Positions 24,493-35,272 of a DNA stretch of 64,000 nt are shown in pieces. The first letter of the stretch is position 1; every line of letters begins with the position of its first letter. Below the pieces are notes generated by a model. It was not told where the DNA came from, ran no database searches, and saw only the letters and a list, made by a program, of their open reading frames with translations. Origin of the DNA: Siphlonurus alternatus (taxonomy: Eukaryota; Arthropoda; Insecta; Ephemeroptera; Siphlonuridae); assembly GCA_949825025.1 (NCBI GenBank), contig OX463781.1, positions 45,148,317-45,212,316 of the forward strand. The letters are read 5' to 3'. Position numbers and translations under genes: made by a program.

Positions 24493-24777
24493 CGCAACAC
24501 GAAAACAATTTTCCAACGGACAAGCACGTATAATATATATTATGTAGCAGCTATTACAAGTGCACCGCTCCTGGTGGGACCTGATGCGGCCAAGCGCGCG
24601 ACCATCAGGTCACTCATTGCATGCAGAACGAGCTTTGAGTACAACCCTGCTGATGTTGCTTTGAGCGTCCTCTCTTACACTGGTCACCGTTGTCACATAA
24701 TTTTCTCTCTGTTCTCTGTGATCAGCCGGCCTTCGCTAATTCACTCAACTCGGACAGTGCAATTCTTTGACCCGTGA
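24493..24777 (+). CDS. 94-codon open frame without ATG, candidate exon, unknown
   Basis: This frame opens after a stop at 24490-24492 and runs 94 codons to TGA (24775-24777). The middle (24544-24690) is GC-rich and shows a purine-nonpyrimidine codon bias: LLVGPDAAKRATIRSLIACR, then TSFEYNPADVALSVLSYTG. There is no ATG at its head, so if real it is an exon; an acceptor-like ttacaag lies at 24557-24559 but is weak. The last third is Ser/Ile/Phe-rich. No domain is recognised. Chance is possible in a GC-rich patch, though 94 codons is long. Confidence 0.27.
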   Translation, partial: RNTKTIFQRTSTYNIYYVAAITSAPLLVGPDAAKRATIRSLIACRTSFEYNPADVALSVLSYTGHRCHIIFSLFSVISRPSLIHSTRTVQFFDP

Positions 24778-25041
24778 CTGAAGTAGTATATAATGTTATA
24801 ATATATAAATATAAAGTAGTGTATTTTTCCTCAATAATTTATTTAAACGAGTGTAAAACTATTCATAGTTAAAAATGCAGATCATTGAGCACATGATTTT
24901 CACTCTTATACGTACAAAATTTTGTGTATTTATGCAAAATATTTCTCATACCTTATATTCTTAATGTAGTCTTATTAATATAGTCTGCTGCATGTATATA
25001 ATATAGAACCATGCATGTAATTATTTTTTATAATAAAAAAA

Positions 25042-25653
25042 AAAAAATATATTGTATTTTAGAATTATAACATATAGATAAAGGGGTGATTTTTTTTTGT
25101 TAGTGTAAGAAGAGAGAGAAAGAAAAAAAAAATGAAATTTAGAATAATAGGATTTAATAATTGAGTATTGACCTCAATTTTTTTTATTGCAGAAATGGAT
25201 AGAGGGTGCAAAGTTATGCTACCCTGATTTTTTTCAGATTTTTTACAGCCAGGGAACTATTTTTAAAAATTTATTGAAAGTTCTTTTTGTGACGTCACGA
25301 GACGCCGCTCCTTAAGAAAAGGATAGGACTTGCCGCCGCATGACGTCAAAAAATATATTGTATTTTAGAATTATAACATATAGATAAAGGGGTGATTTTT
25401 TTTTGTTAGTGTAAGAAGAGAGAGAAAGAAAAAAAAAATGAAATTTAGAATAATAGGATTTAATAATTGAGTATTGACCTCAATTTTTTTTATTGCAGAA
25501 ATGGATAGAGGGTGCAAAGTTATGCTACCCTGATTTTTTTCAGATTTTTTACAGCCAGGGAACTATTTTTAAAAATTTATTGAAAGTTCTTTTTGTGACG
25601 TCACGAGACGCCGCTCCTTAAGAAAAGGATAGGACTTGCCGCCGCATGACGTC
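25042..25653. repeat. exact 306-bp tandem duplication
   Basis: Sequence from about 25042 to 25347 is repeated from about 25348 to 25653 with no difference that I can see (offset 306, for example tattttagaa at 25055 and 25361). Each copy holds about 120 bp of flanking DNA plus the left arm of the palindromic element up to its centre at TGACGTCA. Exact identity means a very recent duplication or an assembly error at the hairpin. Confidence 0.9.
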
Positions 25654-25784
25654 ACAAAAGGGACTTTTAATAATTTTTTAAAAATAGTTCCCGGGCTCTA
25701 AAAAATCTGAAAAAAATCAGGGTGGCATAACTTTCACCCTCTATCCATTTTTGCAATAAAAAAAATTGAGGTCAATACTCCATT
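25163..25784. mobile_element. palindromic MITE, family A, copy 1 (left arm duplicated)
   Basis: The left arm starts GAGTATTGACCTCAA (25163, again 25469). It contains GCAGAAATGGATAGAGGGTG, a CAGATTTTTTACAG core, a GAAAGTTCTTTTTGTGACG segment and a GC-rich centre with TGACGTCA. The right arm mirrors these from about 25647 to TTGAGGTCAATACTCCATT at 25784. It has no protein-coding capacity. The fold is a long hairpin with TGACGTCA in the stem near the loop. Related copies lie at 44173-44500 and 63568-63902. Confidence 0.85.
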
Positions 25785-25936
25785 ATTGGAATATCGACCT
25801 CAATTTAAAAATTATTGAAAGTCCTTTTTTAAAAATACTTCCAGGGCTGTAAAAAATCTGAAAAAAATCAAGTTAGCATAGCTTTGCATCCTCTATCCAT
25901 TTCTGCAATAAAAAAATTAAGGTCGATACTCCATTG
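25785..25936. mobile_element. partial family A MITE copy
   Basis: GGAATATCGACCTCAATTT at 25788 is followed directly by the right-arm sequence (aattattgaaagtcc, then the agatttttt-type core in reverse, ctctatccatttctgcaataaa) and ends AAGGTCGATACTCCATT. The central GC-rich segment is missing, so this is a deleted copy abutting the first. Confidence 0.75.
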
Positions 25937-26000
25937 ATTTCCAACAAACAGTAAAATGGTTGCAAAAAAAAAATCATGATAATTATGCGGCAAAATGATT

Positions 26001-26019
26001 TATATATATATATATATAT
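26001..26019. repeat. (AT)n microsatellite, short
   Basis: About 9 AT units. Confidence 0.85.
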
Positions 26020-26315
26020 GATTATTATTTTTCTATTTTAATAGCAGTTTTAGATTTTTTTTTCTTCATGCAATTAAACATACAGTATTTTAATGACATA
26101 AGCAGAACTTAAAATTTTTATATAATATACTGTACATTATTTAATACTTGTAATTTATGCGTAAACAAAGTCTAGTTTAATTATTGTTTCTCTACTTACA
26201 TCAAAGTATTTTATATAATATACATTGACAAAAATTTGTGAGACAATTATTTAAATTTTATCAGTTGTAATTTACCATCTTTCATTAGCACTTACGAATA
26301 TTATTTTCAGATTAA

Positions 26316-26558
26316 GATGCTTCACAAAACAAACATGTATTTTACCACCACCAGCATCGAGATAATGCTTTTGTATTTGACTGTACCAAAGGGAACATCA
26401 CGCAAGCCTTGTTTGTATTCAGTTATCTCGACGGCACCGCTGCAAGGGATGCTGAACAAAGGGTTGCCTACCAAGCACGGCGTAATGCACGCATTATGAT
26501 TTTGATGCATTCATGTCGCGTGAGCATAACGATTAAAGAGACTGGGAGGATTGCCTTA
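26316..26558 (+). CDS. 81-codon open frame, possible retrotransposon Gag-like remnant
   Basis: This frame has no early ATG. It opens after a stop at 26313-26315 and runs to TAA at 26559. An acceptor-like ttattttcag ends at 26310, and a second AG at 26315-26316 would place the frame in phase. Codons from 26352 to 26490 show strong purine-nonpyrimidine bias: DNAFVFDCTKGNITQ, then ALFVFSYLDGTAARDAEQR. The 'FxxSYLxGTAxxxAEQ' string loosely recalls the helix in Ty3-type Gag proteins where 'LxGxA' precedes a Trp; that Trp is absent, so the family call is weak. Another forward frame, starting with an ATG at 26317, and the minus strand are also open here. Confidence 0.25.
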
Positions 26559-26644
26559 TAATATTCAAACCAACGTTAACTCGACGCCATGGCAGATCTT
26601 TAGTATATACCTCTACATACGTCACGACGCTGACTTTATAATAA

Positions 26645-26845
26645 GCGTATTTGATTGGCTAACGTATGTAACTATCAAAGGTGCCGCTTTAGCCGCCAGC
26701 GTTACTTACGCTGTCGGATCTGTGACGTCACCACACAGACCAGCTGCTCGAGCGCGTGGTTTATTTGGCGAACTTTCCCGAAGCTAGACGAAAGTTTCTG
26801 AATTCGACGTCCTATATAGGCCTTCCTCCTAAAGTCTATAATCAT
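26645..26845 (+). promoter_or_regulatory. promoter-like island with CCAAT, CRE and CArG/TATA
   Basis: In order: an inverted CCAAT box (TGATTGGCT, 26652-26660), an AGCGTTACTTACGCT near-palindrome, a full CRE (TGACGTCA, 26723-26730), an E2F-like TTTGGCGAA (about 26765) and CCTATATAGG (26811-26820). The last is both a perfect CArG box (SRF site) and contains TATATA; a start about 30 bp on would fall near 26845. The order is that of a plus-strand promoter. No coding exon is evident downstream: the first ATG (26896) is followed by a stop after three codons. If 26316-26558 is Gag-derived, this could be an LTR promoter instead. Confidence 0.42.
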
Positions 26846-28949
26846 TTTGACGTGAGCACAATCGTTGTGTTTTTGGACTTTTAAAAGGGAGTCAAAATGA
26901 CCAACTAACTTTGTCAGTTACTACAATTTTTGTGCGTCTTAGCTATACATGACTAGTTGTATCTTCTAATAAGTAATTTATTATAATTAACGTGTAATGT
27001 AATGACCAATAATAAAGCAATAATTTGTGAATCCAAAGTTGCAGCACTGAATATTATATTTAAAAATACTGCAATTTTTTAATATATATTAATATTATAC
27101 TGATAAAATAATTTTTTGTTACCAATGATAAATCAAATAATATGGTTTAATTTTAACATTGCACTCTTTTAAATTAGTTAAAAATCAAATATGTAGGTCA
27201 ATAGTCTTATACAAAAACTCAAATATTATTTACCTCTATGCTTTTCAGTAATCACATCCCAGTCATGCAATTACTTTGATTACTCTCAGTAATGTCACTA
27301 AAATAATTAAAAACAAACAATTTTATCAAATTAAAAACTTTATCTCTCATATTTGCATGCAGATATTTCATATTCTATATTTGTTCAATTGTCTCTTTAA
27401 AAATTAATATTTCAGCTATTAATATTATTTAATTACTGGTTTGATACGAACTGTGGCATTCAATTCTGAAAGGTTAACATGGCTGGAATTAAACTGTGGA
27501 ATGATGAATTACTCTGAAGGTGGCACGCGTTATCAATCACTCCCCCCCCCCTCCCTCACGCTTGTTAGCGTCCACGAGTCACGCGAGCACGTCCTGACAA
27601 GTCCAGGAATCGATCTGGGCACTTTTTCGAGCTCATTTGTTCTATCTTCTGTTGTAGTACAAAATGTATTCCAGGGTGTGGTTTGTACCACAGAGCTAGG
27701 GCTATTTCTATTTTGTCGTACTAATTTTACATTGTCAGCTCATTATTCAGATTATTGTATCCTGCATAACTATTTATTATATATATTTATACGATTTCTT
27801 TTTTCATGGAAAATGCAAGCTTTTCCTTACAGGACTGTATAACAGTATGGAATTTCAATTTTTTTTTTTTTTTTTTCAAAATTAATCTTTTTAACAAAAA
27901 ATTAATTACCAATTTAATAATTAATTAAGATTTTTGTATAAATATGATCATGTACTATGCGCTATTTTATGAACTGAAATTTTTTATTTCAAAGCATATT
28001 AATAATAATTGTTTATTTTTAATACATTAAATTTATCAATGAAAATTAGGTTTAGAAGATAATATATTGCGCTCTCACAGCTTATATCTTTTAAATTTTT
28101 AATTAATAAAAACGTAGATCAATTTATTTTCACAGAAACCTAATAGATTTCTATTGAAATCATGATTATTTGCAAATAATCTCCTTTTGATTGGAACTTT
28201 ACTCTTCTTGCTGTTGTTATATTTACGATCGTCAGTTATTTATCTATACTTATTGTGTTTGCATTTCCATGTTCATCAGTATTTACAGAACTAAATAAAT
28301 CAACTGTCGAGTGCAAACAAAATTTGTGCTTAGATTATTTGATTAGCAAGTATATAATTTAGTTTTAATGTTTTATTGAAGGCATGGCACTTTGACGTAT
28401 AATTTCATAGAAATTAGTTTAATTAATTAATGAAAGTCACGTATTACTATTTGATTGACTTTATGGAATGAAATCAGACCAGGCTGATGTATGAGGTTCA
28501 TATTATTAAATTAACTTCAAAATAATTTTGTAATTCAATATTGGCATATGTATTGTCAACGATATATACCTGGAAGTAATATGATTGTCATCCTGCATAT
28601 CAGATTATTATTTGTCTACTTTCAAACATGTTTCAATTCGATTGTTTTATTGTTGTTCATTCCTTTTAACCAAAATGTAAATCAATATTCTTCCGTGTAA
28701 TCGAATCTGAGATGCCAAAACTTGAAACTAACAAAAATTACAAAATGTAAAAATTAATAAAAAAAAATATTATAATAAAAAACAAATTTTATTTTAAAGG
28801 CAAAAAAAAATGAAAAAAAAAAATGTACGTAACTTCAATTTAATTGCAATTATAATAATTATCAATAAGCAAGAAATTATTTCAATATTTATATTTCAAT
28901 ATTGATGCCAATTTTTAATTCAACGACTCTTTTGAAAGCCTGAGGGCTC

Positions 28950-28980
28950 TCCAACAGTTCCAATAATACCAACTGTTGGA
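28950..28980. other. perfect 10-bp stem hairpin
   Basis: TCCAACAGTT (28950-28959) and AACTGTTGGA (28971-28980) are exact reverse complements with an 11-nt loop. Confidence 0.6.
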
Positions 28981-29688
28981 ATAGTCATCATAATAATTGA
29001 ACTCGTTGCCTGGCTCTACACAATGTAAGTACATAGTCGCGCTTCAAAAGCCAGATTTTCAATACAGATATTATTTATTATATCATAATAACTCGACCTT
29101 TATTATTTAGTTCTATACAGCATATATAATACATTGTTTATATGTTAATTTATTAATAAAACTCATTAATTGATTTATGGGAAATACACAATTAATTATA
29201 TTATATATACGGTCCTTTGCCATGCCTATTTGCAATACTATTTTGTAACAATGAACAATATGCTAGATATAAATAATTTTTCTATTATGAAAAATATCAT
29301 TATTTGGATATGCAGTGAAATGTTTAATTTTTTAATGTAAATAATGGATTATTATTTTCACAAGTTCATAAGCCTTATATTGATATTACAGACTCATTGA
29401 AAGGATTTTCACTGTTTTCAAAATATATTAATATAACGATACAAAAAAAAAATGATTAAATAAAGCTAAAATGCAATAAAAATGTATTTAGCGATTTAAT
29501 TTAAAACATTCGGCTTCTTTCATGACAGGAAAATTTAGGTATTTTATTTCATTCTTGTATCTGATGCCAAACAAAAGATTGAATTTGTCTTGTGTAGAGC
29601 ATTAGTTTGTGTAATTTAAAATAGTCAACTCGTAATATATCATCCCTTAGGAATAATGAGCTATATCTGATTACGATGCCCTTTTTCA

Positions 29689-29794
29689 TTGCAATAATGA
29701 GCTATATGCTATTTCAGGTGAGCTCAATTAAATCGGTACAAATTAAAGCTCAGAGTTGCGCTTACCTGAAATAGCAGACAGCTCATTATTGCAA
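29689..29794. mobile_element. foldback with 35-bp arms
   Basis: TTGCAATAATGAGCTATATG at 29689 is mirrored by sequence ending at 29794 (aatagcagacagctcattattgcaa), with 35-bp arms and a 36-bp spacer. Read outward, each arm contains CTATTTCAGGT(A/G)AGC, an AG/GT splice-like string. A partial extra copy (aataatgagctatat) sits at 29652. A small MITE remnant is the simplest reading. Confidence 0.65.
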
Positions 29795-31006
29795 AGATAT
29801 GATGGTAGGCAGATGACTCATTTTTCCCCGGACGAGGAACGATATAATAATTATAGTTGTAATTAATTTTAATTTTCTTTTTTTTTTCCACTGTACACTG
29901 TACGCATGACCATAGCATATTCATCGCACCAGAATTAGAGTTATGCCATATGTGGTTATGCTTTACTCTGACAAAAATCTGAATAGGGATATAATATTAT
30001 CTGCAGTATTTTAACACTTTTTTTGTTCTCTGAATTCATAAGAGACAAGATATCACATCAGAACATGTTCAAATCAGTCTAGAACTTAAAATTAAAGACG
30101 GTAATGAGACTAATGAGTGACAATTAATTTTTTTAGTTGGTACGATTGCGATTGCGGAGTGTTCAAGCGAGCTGTCGTTTTTATGTCCGACATTCCCCTC
30201 CTCCCATCAGTGAGGCTCAAGATGTCAACATTTTTAGTTTTTTTTTATGATATTGGCCCGCGCACAAAATGAGCTTCGCAAAACCCCCGTCCGTGGCGTG
30301 AGAGTACCTCGTGACGTCATGACCTGAAAGCCAGCAATTTTGAATGTATTATGTTATGCAATACTCAATGTACACCGGCTCACGCATACAATAGATATAG
30401 TATAATGTGAATGATAGAGAATGTTAGAATAATATGATATGAGGATTAATTAATGCATGTATTGTGGAATTTTATTTTGGGAGACAGTTTAATTTCAATA
30501 ATTAATTTCATTTTTTTTAATTAAACAAACTTAAGAATTTACAATCAGTATTGCAAAATAATTATAAGATTGATTTTCCTATATTATATACTGTAAACAA
30601 AATTTAAAAAGCTGGCATTTAAAAACACTTATGAAGGCAATAAATTATATATAAAATCAATTTATTGCATAACATCATTGGACTGGATTCTCTTCAATCT
30701 TCAACCTATAACTATACATTAAATTCTTTTTTTAAATATACAAAAATGAAGCTGCCAGTAAAATCATAACAAATATACAATATATAATAACGGAATTATA
30801 ATCAAGTGTTCTTTTCTAATCACAATCTGTTATATAAAGTTCCATGATTGCCTTTTTAACTATACTTTTGGGCATGCACCATAATATATTAATTTTTTAC
30901 ACTTTGAAAGAAATGCATATCAATTTTGTTTTGCTTTATAAATACGCAAGTGCGAATTATCATCAATGTACAATACAAAATCATGCATGGTACAATTTAA
31001 TAACAT

Positions 31007-31213
31007 ATGGAACTTAATGTGCAGTTAATAAAGACTCTTATACAATGTAATAGACTCCCAAATGCTCGCCAAGAATTTTTTCACAGAAGTATTCAAAATG
31101 CAGCAGAGAAGCACAAAAGGCTCACACGTGTTCTGAGAAATTACTCTTTTCTTCTTGCATTTAGGCAAGTCATACTCAAGGCTGGGGGACAAAAATATAA
31201 TAAGAGAGATTAG
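31007..31213 (+). CDS. candidate small ORF, 68 aa, basic and helical
   Basis: Complete ATG-to-TAG frame. The peptide is hydrophilic, rich in Arg/Lys/Gln/Asn and looks helix-forming (RLPNARQEFFHRSIQNAAEK, then HKRLTRVLRNYSFLLAFRQV). This is less AT-codon-driven than neighbouring chance frames. No family is recognised, and no promoter or splice evidence supports it. It may be a micropeptide, a retroposed fragment or chance. Confidence 0.2.
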   Translation: MELNVQLIKTLIQCNRLPNARQEFFHRSIQNAAEKHKRLTRVLRNYSFLLAFRQVILKAGGQKYNKRD

Positions 31214-31219
31214 TCTCCA

Positions 31220-33701
31220 TATTATAATGCAATTTATTTAGTGCTGTAATTTATAAAAATGACTATTTTATTTTTGTTGTATTAAAATATAAAAAAATCA
31301 TTTTTCACTATAATATACAGGCTTGGAAAATGTGCAAATTGAGCACAATCAAAATTTTGGAAATTCAATTGAGAAAATAACAGTTTCTTTATATTTATGT
31401 ATTGGATAGATAAGAATTCACACCACATTTTTAAAGATATATATCATGTACTGTATGCTAAATATATTAGTGAAGTGCCCGGAGCCTATAAGGTTAAATG
31501 TGTATTCAATTCACCTTACAAATTGCAAATGTATGTACAGTACATGGTGCTTTAGATATTTACAATTTAATTTGCATGCAATAGATTGGTATTTCAAGCA
31601 AAGATGTCTAGGTAGTATAATACAATTAAAAATTAAATGAGTTATTTAAAAAATTGTTACAAGACTTCTCTAAAAAATCAATTTTTATTTAAATTAAAAT
31701 TTTACAGCAATAATATTTTATTTATTGCTTCTAACTTCAAGTTAAAAATATTTAAAAAATATATAAAATAAGTACAAATTATTTCAAGAAAACTCAAGAA
31801 ATTCTTATATATTCTTTAATATTTTTATATATCTCTCATTCATTTTAAGTTAAAAAATTCAATTTCCTTTTTAAAAAAAATTCGAACAAAACTAAATATA
31901 AATTCAATTTTTTTATATATCATAATCATAACATTTCCTGACTGAAAAAAAATCACATTTTTTTAAATTAAAAATGACGTCATTTGGTAATATCATAGAC
32001 TAGTGTGTATTATTTCTCAGCAAACTCGATTTCATGTTTGTCACTGTGTATATACAGAGTCTGCTACGCGTTACTACACTGTCTGCAGCAACGCAAATAA
32101 ACATTACCACATTGTGACTAGAGCAGCTTATGGGCCACAAGCGACGACATATAACCTACAACAGGCAATGCGGACCATAATATATGTAACAATATGTAAC
32201 ACCACACAAGCAAGCATATATGAACAGAGAGGAAATAAAAAAATCAATTTAAAATTTTTTAAAGCTTTAAAAAAAAAAAACGTGTGAACATGTAATTAAA
32301 GATAAATATTATACCAAATGGATTGTGATGTAATAATAATATATATGTGGGCTACTTTATAATAACAGGAATGATTTATTTTACAGCTTTATAAAAAGAG
32401 AGTTAAAATAATATTTATTCATTCTATTTTAATGACTTTGTTCTATTTTTGGTAATTTTTGTGTGTAAATTATTTGGTATTTATCGTAGTTAAATATTTT
32501 TTTAATGGATTCAGTGGTAAATTTTTAATAAATTCAATGTATTATTATATAAATAATATGGATGCATTATTTTTTTTTTTTTGTATTACACTATATTGCA
32601 TGCTATATTTGTAAAATCATAAACTGATCCCTGTAGCGTAAAAAAACTGATTTCATGATTTATAATGAAATGAATGTGATTTAAAAATATAAATTTATTT
32701 AGCTTCATATTTAATTACTATAATATTAAATATTTCAATTTTTTACAATATTATATTAATAAATATTATTATAACGGGAAAATATTCTTTAGTAGGATTA
32801 GTAGGAATTTAAACAAAAAACTTCTCCCTGTTTCAGTAGTGGAAAAAATAATAACAAATGACCAATGTGTTATACGCAGGTTATAAATATTCGTCAAAAT
32901 ATTTAAAAGCTTGACCATATACATTCAGATTTCCCTTCACTTTTTTCATCAGAGTATGTTAAAATCCTAACCCATCAATCATAATTTGCACGCAAATATA
33001 TTATACAACAGATTAAATAATACATATTTATAATATAAATAAATATAAAAAAAGGATCTAAAAATCTTTGTAGCCACTGTTAAGAGCTTTATACGAGAAA
33101 AGGGTTATAGTAATAAAATAGTCTTAAAAAAATCTTGTAGATATATTTTATATACAGTCACTCTTTCTATTTTTTTTTAAAACTTCTCCTTAAAAAAAAA
33201 AAAAAAAAAAAGATTACTTATCAGTGATGTGGGGAGTTTATATTGCGCTTTTAAGCGGTTAGCTTGGTCGCGTTGGGTTAATATCATGCCTACTATAAAG
33301 TAATCACATTATCTGTGGCTGTCCCTCCATTAGACGGACCGTATACTCCCCCCCCCCTCTCTTACAGGAGATTGTTACCTACACCATGTTAAAAACATTC
33401 CGGGTGATAAAAATGACGCATATGAACAGCTGACCTCGTAATGATGTTTAATTTAATCCAATAAAAATGCTAATGTTTCAAAAATCTAAAAATCATTAAT
33501 ATAAATTTATATCCTAATATAAAAAAAATACAGTGAAGGGAAATTACAAAACTGTACAAATTATAGTTAAAAAGATGAAATTCAATTTTATTATATAAAA
33601 ACAATTTATTTTTTAAATTAATCTAATTTACACACAAAATTATTATATAAGAACATTCATGATTATTATTGGATTTCTTGATATTTGAAATGGTAAGGAT
33701 G

Positions 33702-33800
<99 letters not shown>

Positions 33801-35130
33801 TATTACACACATTATCTATTTCCAAAAACAAGCGAGTATTTTTATTATTATTTTTGTTGTTGTGATTTCCATTAATTTCAGTAGTTTTCAAATACTTCTT
33901 AGCCTGAAATTAAGTAAATATTACGCAAGCAATTAACACAAAGTATGCAGTATAAAAACGATTGTTTATTTTATTTTACCTATATGATGTTAAACTGAAA
34001 AATTTGCCATAAATCATTTTACAATTTATGTAAAATGAACATGACAGCTGAAGCTTAAAAAATTTCTTTACAAAATGTTTCTCTGTGAATATACCATGCA
34101 AAAATATCTTATACATTTTATGCTTCAATAAAATTAGCCTTGTCATAAATGTTGTAATTTTCTTGTCATTTATTTTCATTATAATATACAATATTTATAT
34201 AAAATATTTCAATTTTAATACTCTTTATTATAATTAATTCTACCAAGTCTTACATTTTTACCATTCAATTATTAAAGAAATCTTTAATATATCACAAAAG
34301 ATTTAAAAATTATAATATAATATCATTACTAAGAAAAATTAATTATAATTTTTTATAATATTTTATAAAACTTTGATACGAGTTATTAATTTCATAATTT
34401 TTTCTTAGTATTCACGTAATAAGATTTTTCTTGAATAGATATTTTTTGAGCATGCTGGTAAGAGCAGTTACTACATTTTTTTCTCGTCATTTAGCTGGCA
34501 TGCATATAAAGCTGGCTGACATTTTATTGTGTGCTGGACTTGAGCTGGTCGGTCCTGGCCTTGCCTGTAGCTTAGTGAGTAACGCGCAACTTAATGCGAT
34601 TAAATTTACCATTGCGGACAGACATAATTTACAAGCACTGAGTATAGTCAGGAATTAATATTCTTATAAGACGTAAATAAAAAAGTGGGGGGGGGGTTAT
34701 TAAGATTTTTCAAGGTCTTTAATTATATAAGAAAAATATATAAGAGGCCCCTTGGGCACCCTCATGTATTGAGTTCTTATAACTGTATGTAATATTCATG
34801 TAAATTTTCATGTATAATGTATCTATAAGACAATTGAAGCATTTAAATGGAAATTAACGTACGAAAAAAAAATTAATAAATTTGAAAACGTACAGGACTT
34901 TTGCTATTCACGTTGTATTTTATGTGCGGGAAAAAGTTCACTGAACTCATGGCACTTACATGGCTTACTTTTTAATAATCTTGATTTCAATACAGTATTA
35001 GCTAAAATTAATTAGAATTCAACATTATTGAATTCTAATCCTACAGTAGAAAACGTACGATATTATATTCTTTACAAGTATAACAACATACATACAGCAT
35101 AGTTCAATATCGAGCTGCATTATGTAGGTA
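31220..35130. other. AT-rich non-coding DNA
   Basis: No gene supported. An A run of about 20 lies at 33192-33211, a T run at about 32571-32582 and a G run at about 34686-34696. One full TGACGTCA lies at 31975-31982. Confidence 0.55.
33703..33797. repeat. (TA)47 microsatellite
   Basis: Uninterrupted TA dinucleotide repeat of about 95 bp. Confidence 0.97.
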
Positions 35131-35272
35131 ATTTAACCCATTAGAGCCTGAATTAATTTTTTGTTTCAAATTTAATTTTTTTTGCTATAATTTGAAAGTA
35201 TTAGGTCTCTAAGTGAGAAAAATCAAAATTTTAATTTTTTTAAATTTTAATTGAAGTTTTAATTGACAATTA

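Larger units (their letters stand above)
26900..30990. other. AT-rich non-coding DNA
   Basis: A GC-richer patch at 27480-27700 carries a C run (27541-27551) and an open plus frame (ATG at 27504) without a recognisable product. A patch at 30150-30330 contains a full TGACGTCA (30312). A T run lies at about 27860-27876. Otherwise no gene is supported. Confidence 0.5.

Noticed and set aside
33643..33891. Frames of alternating Ile-Tyr
   Set aside because: Translation of the (TA)n microsatellite on both strands.
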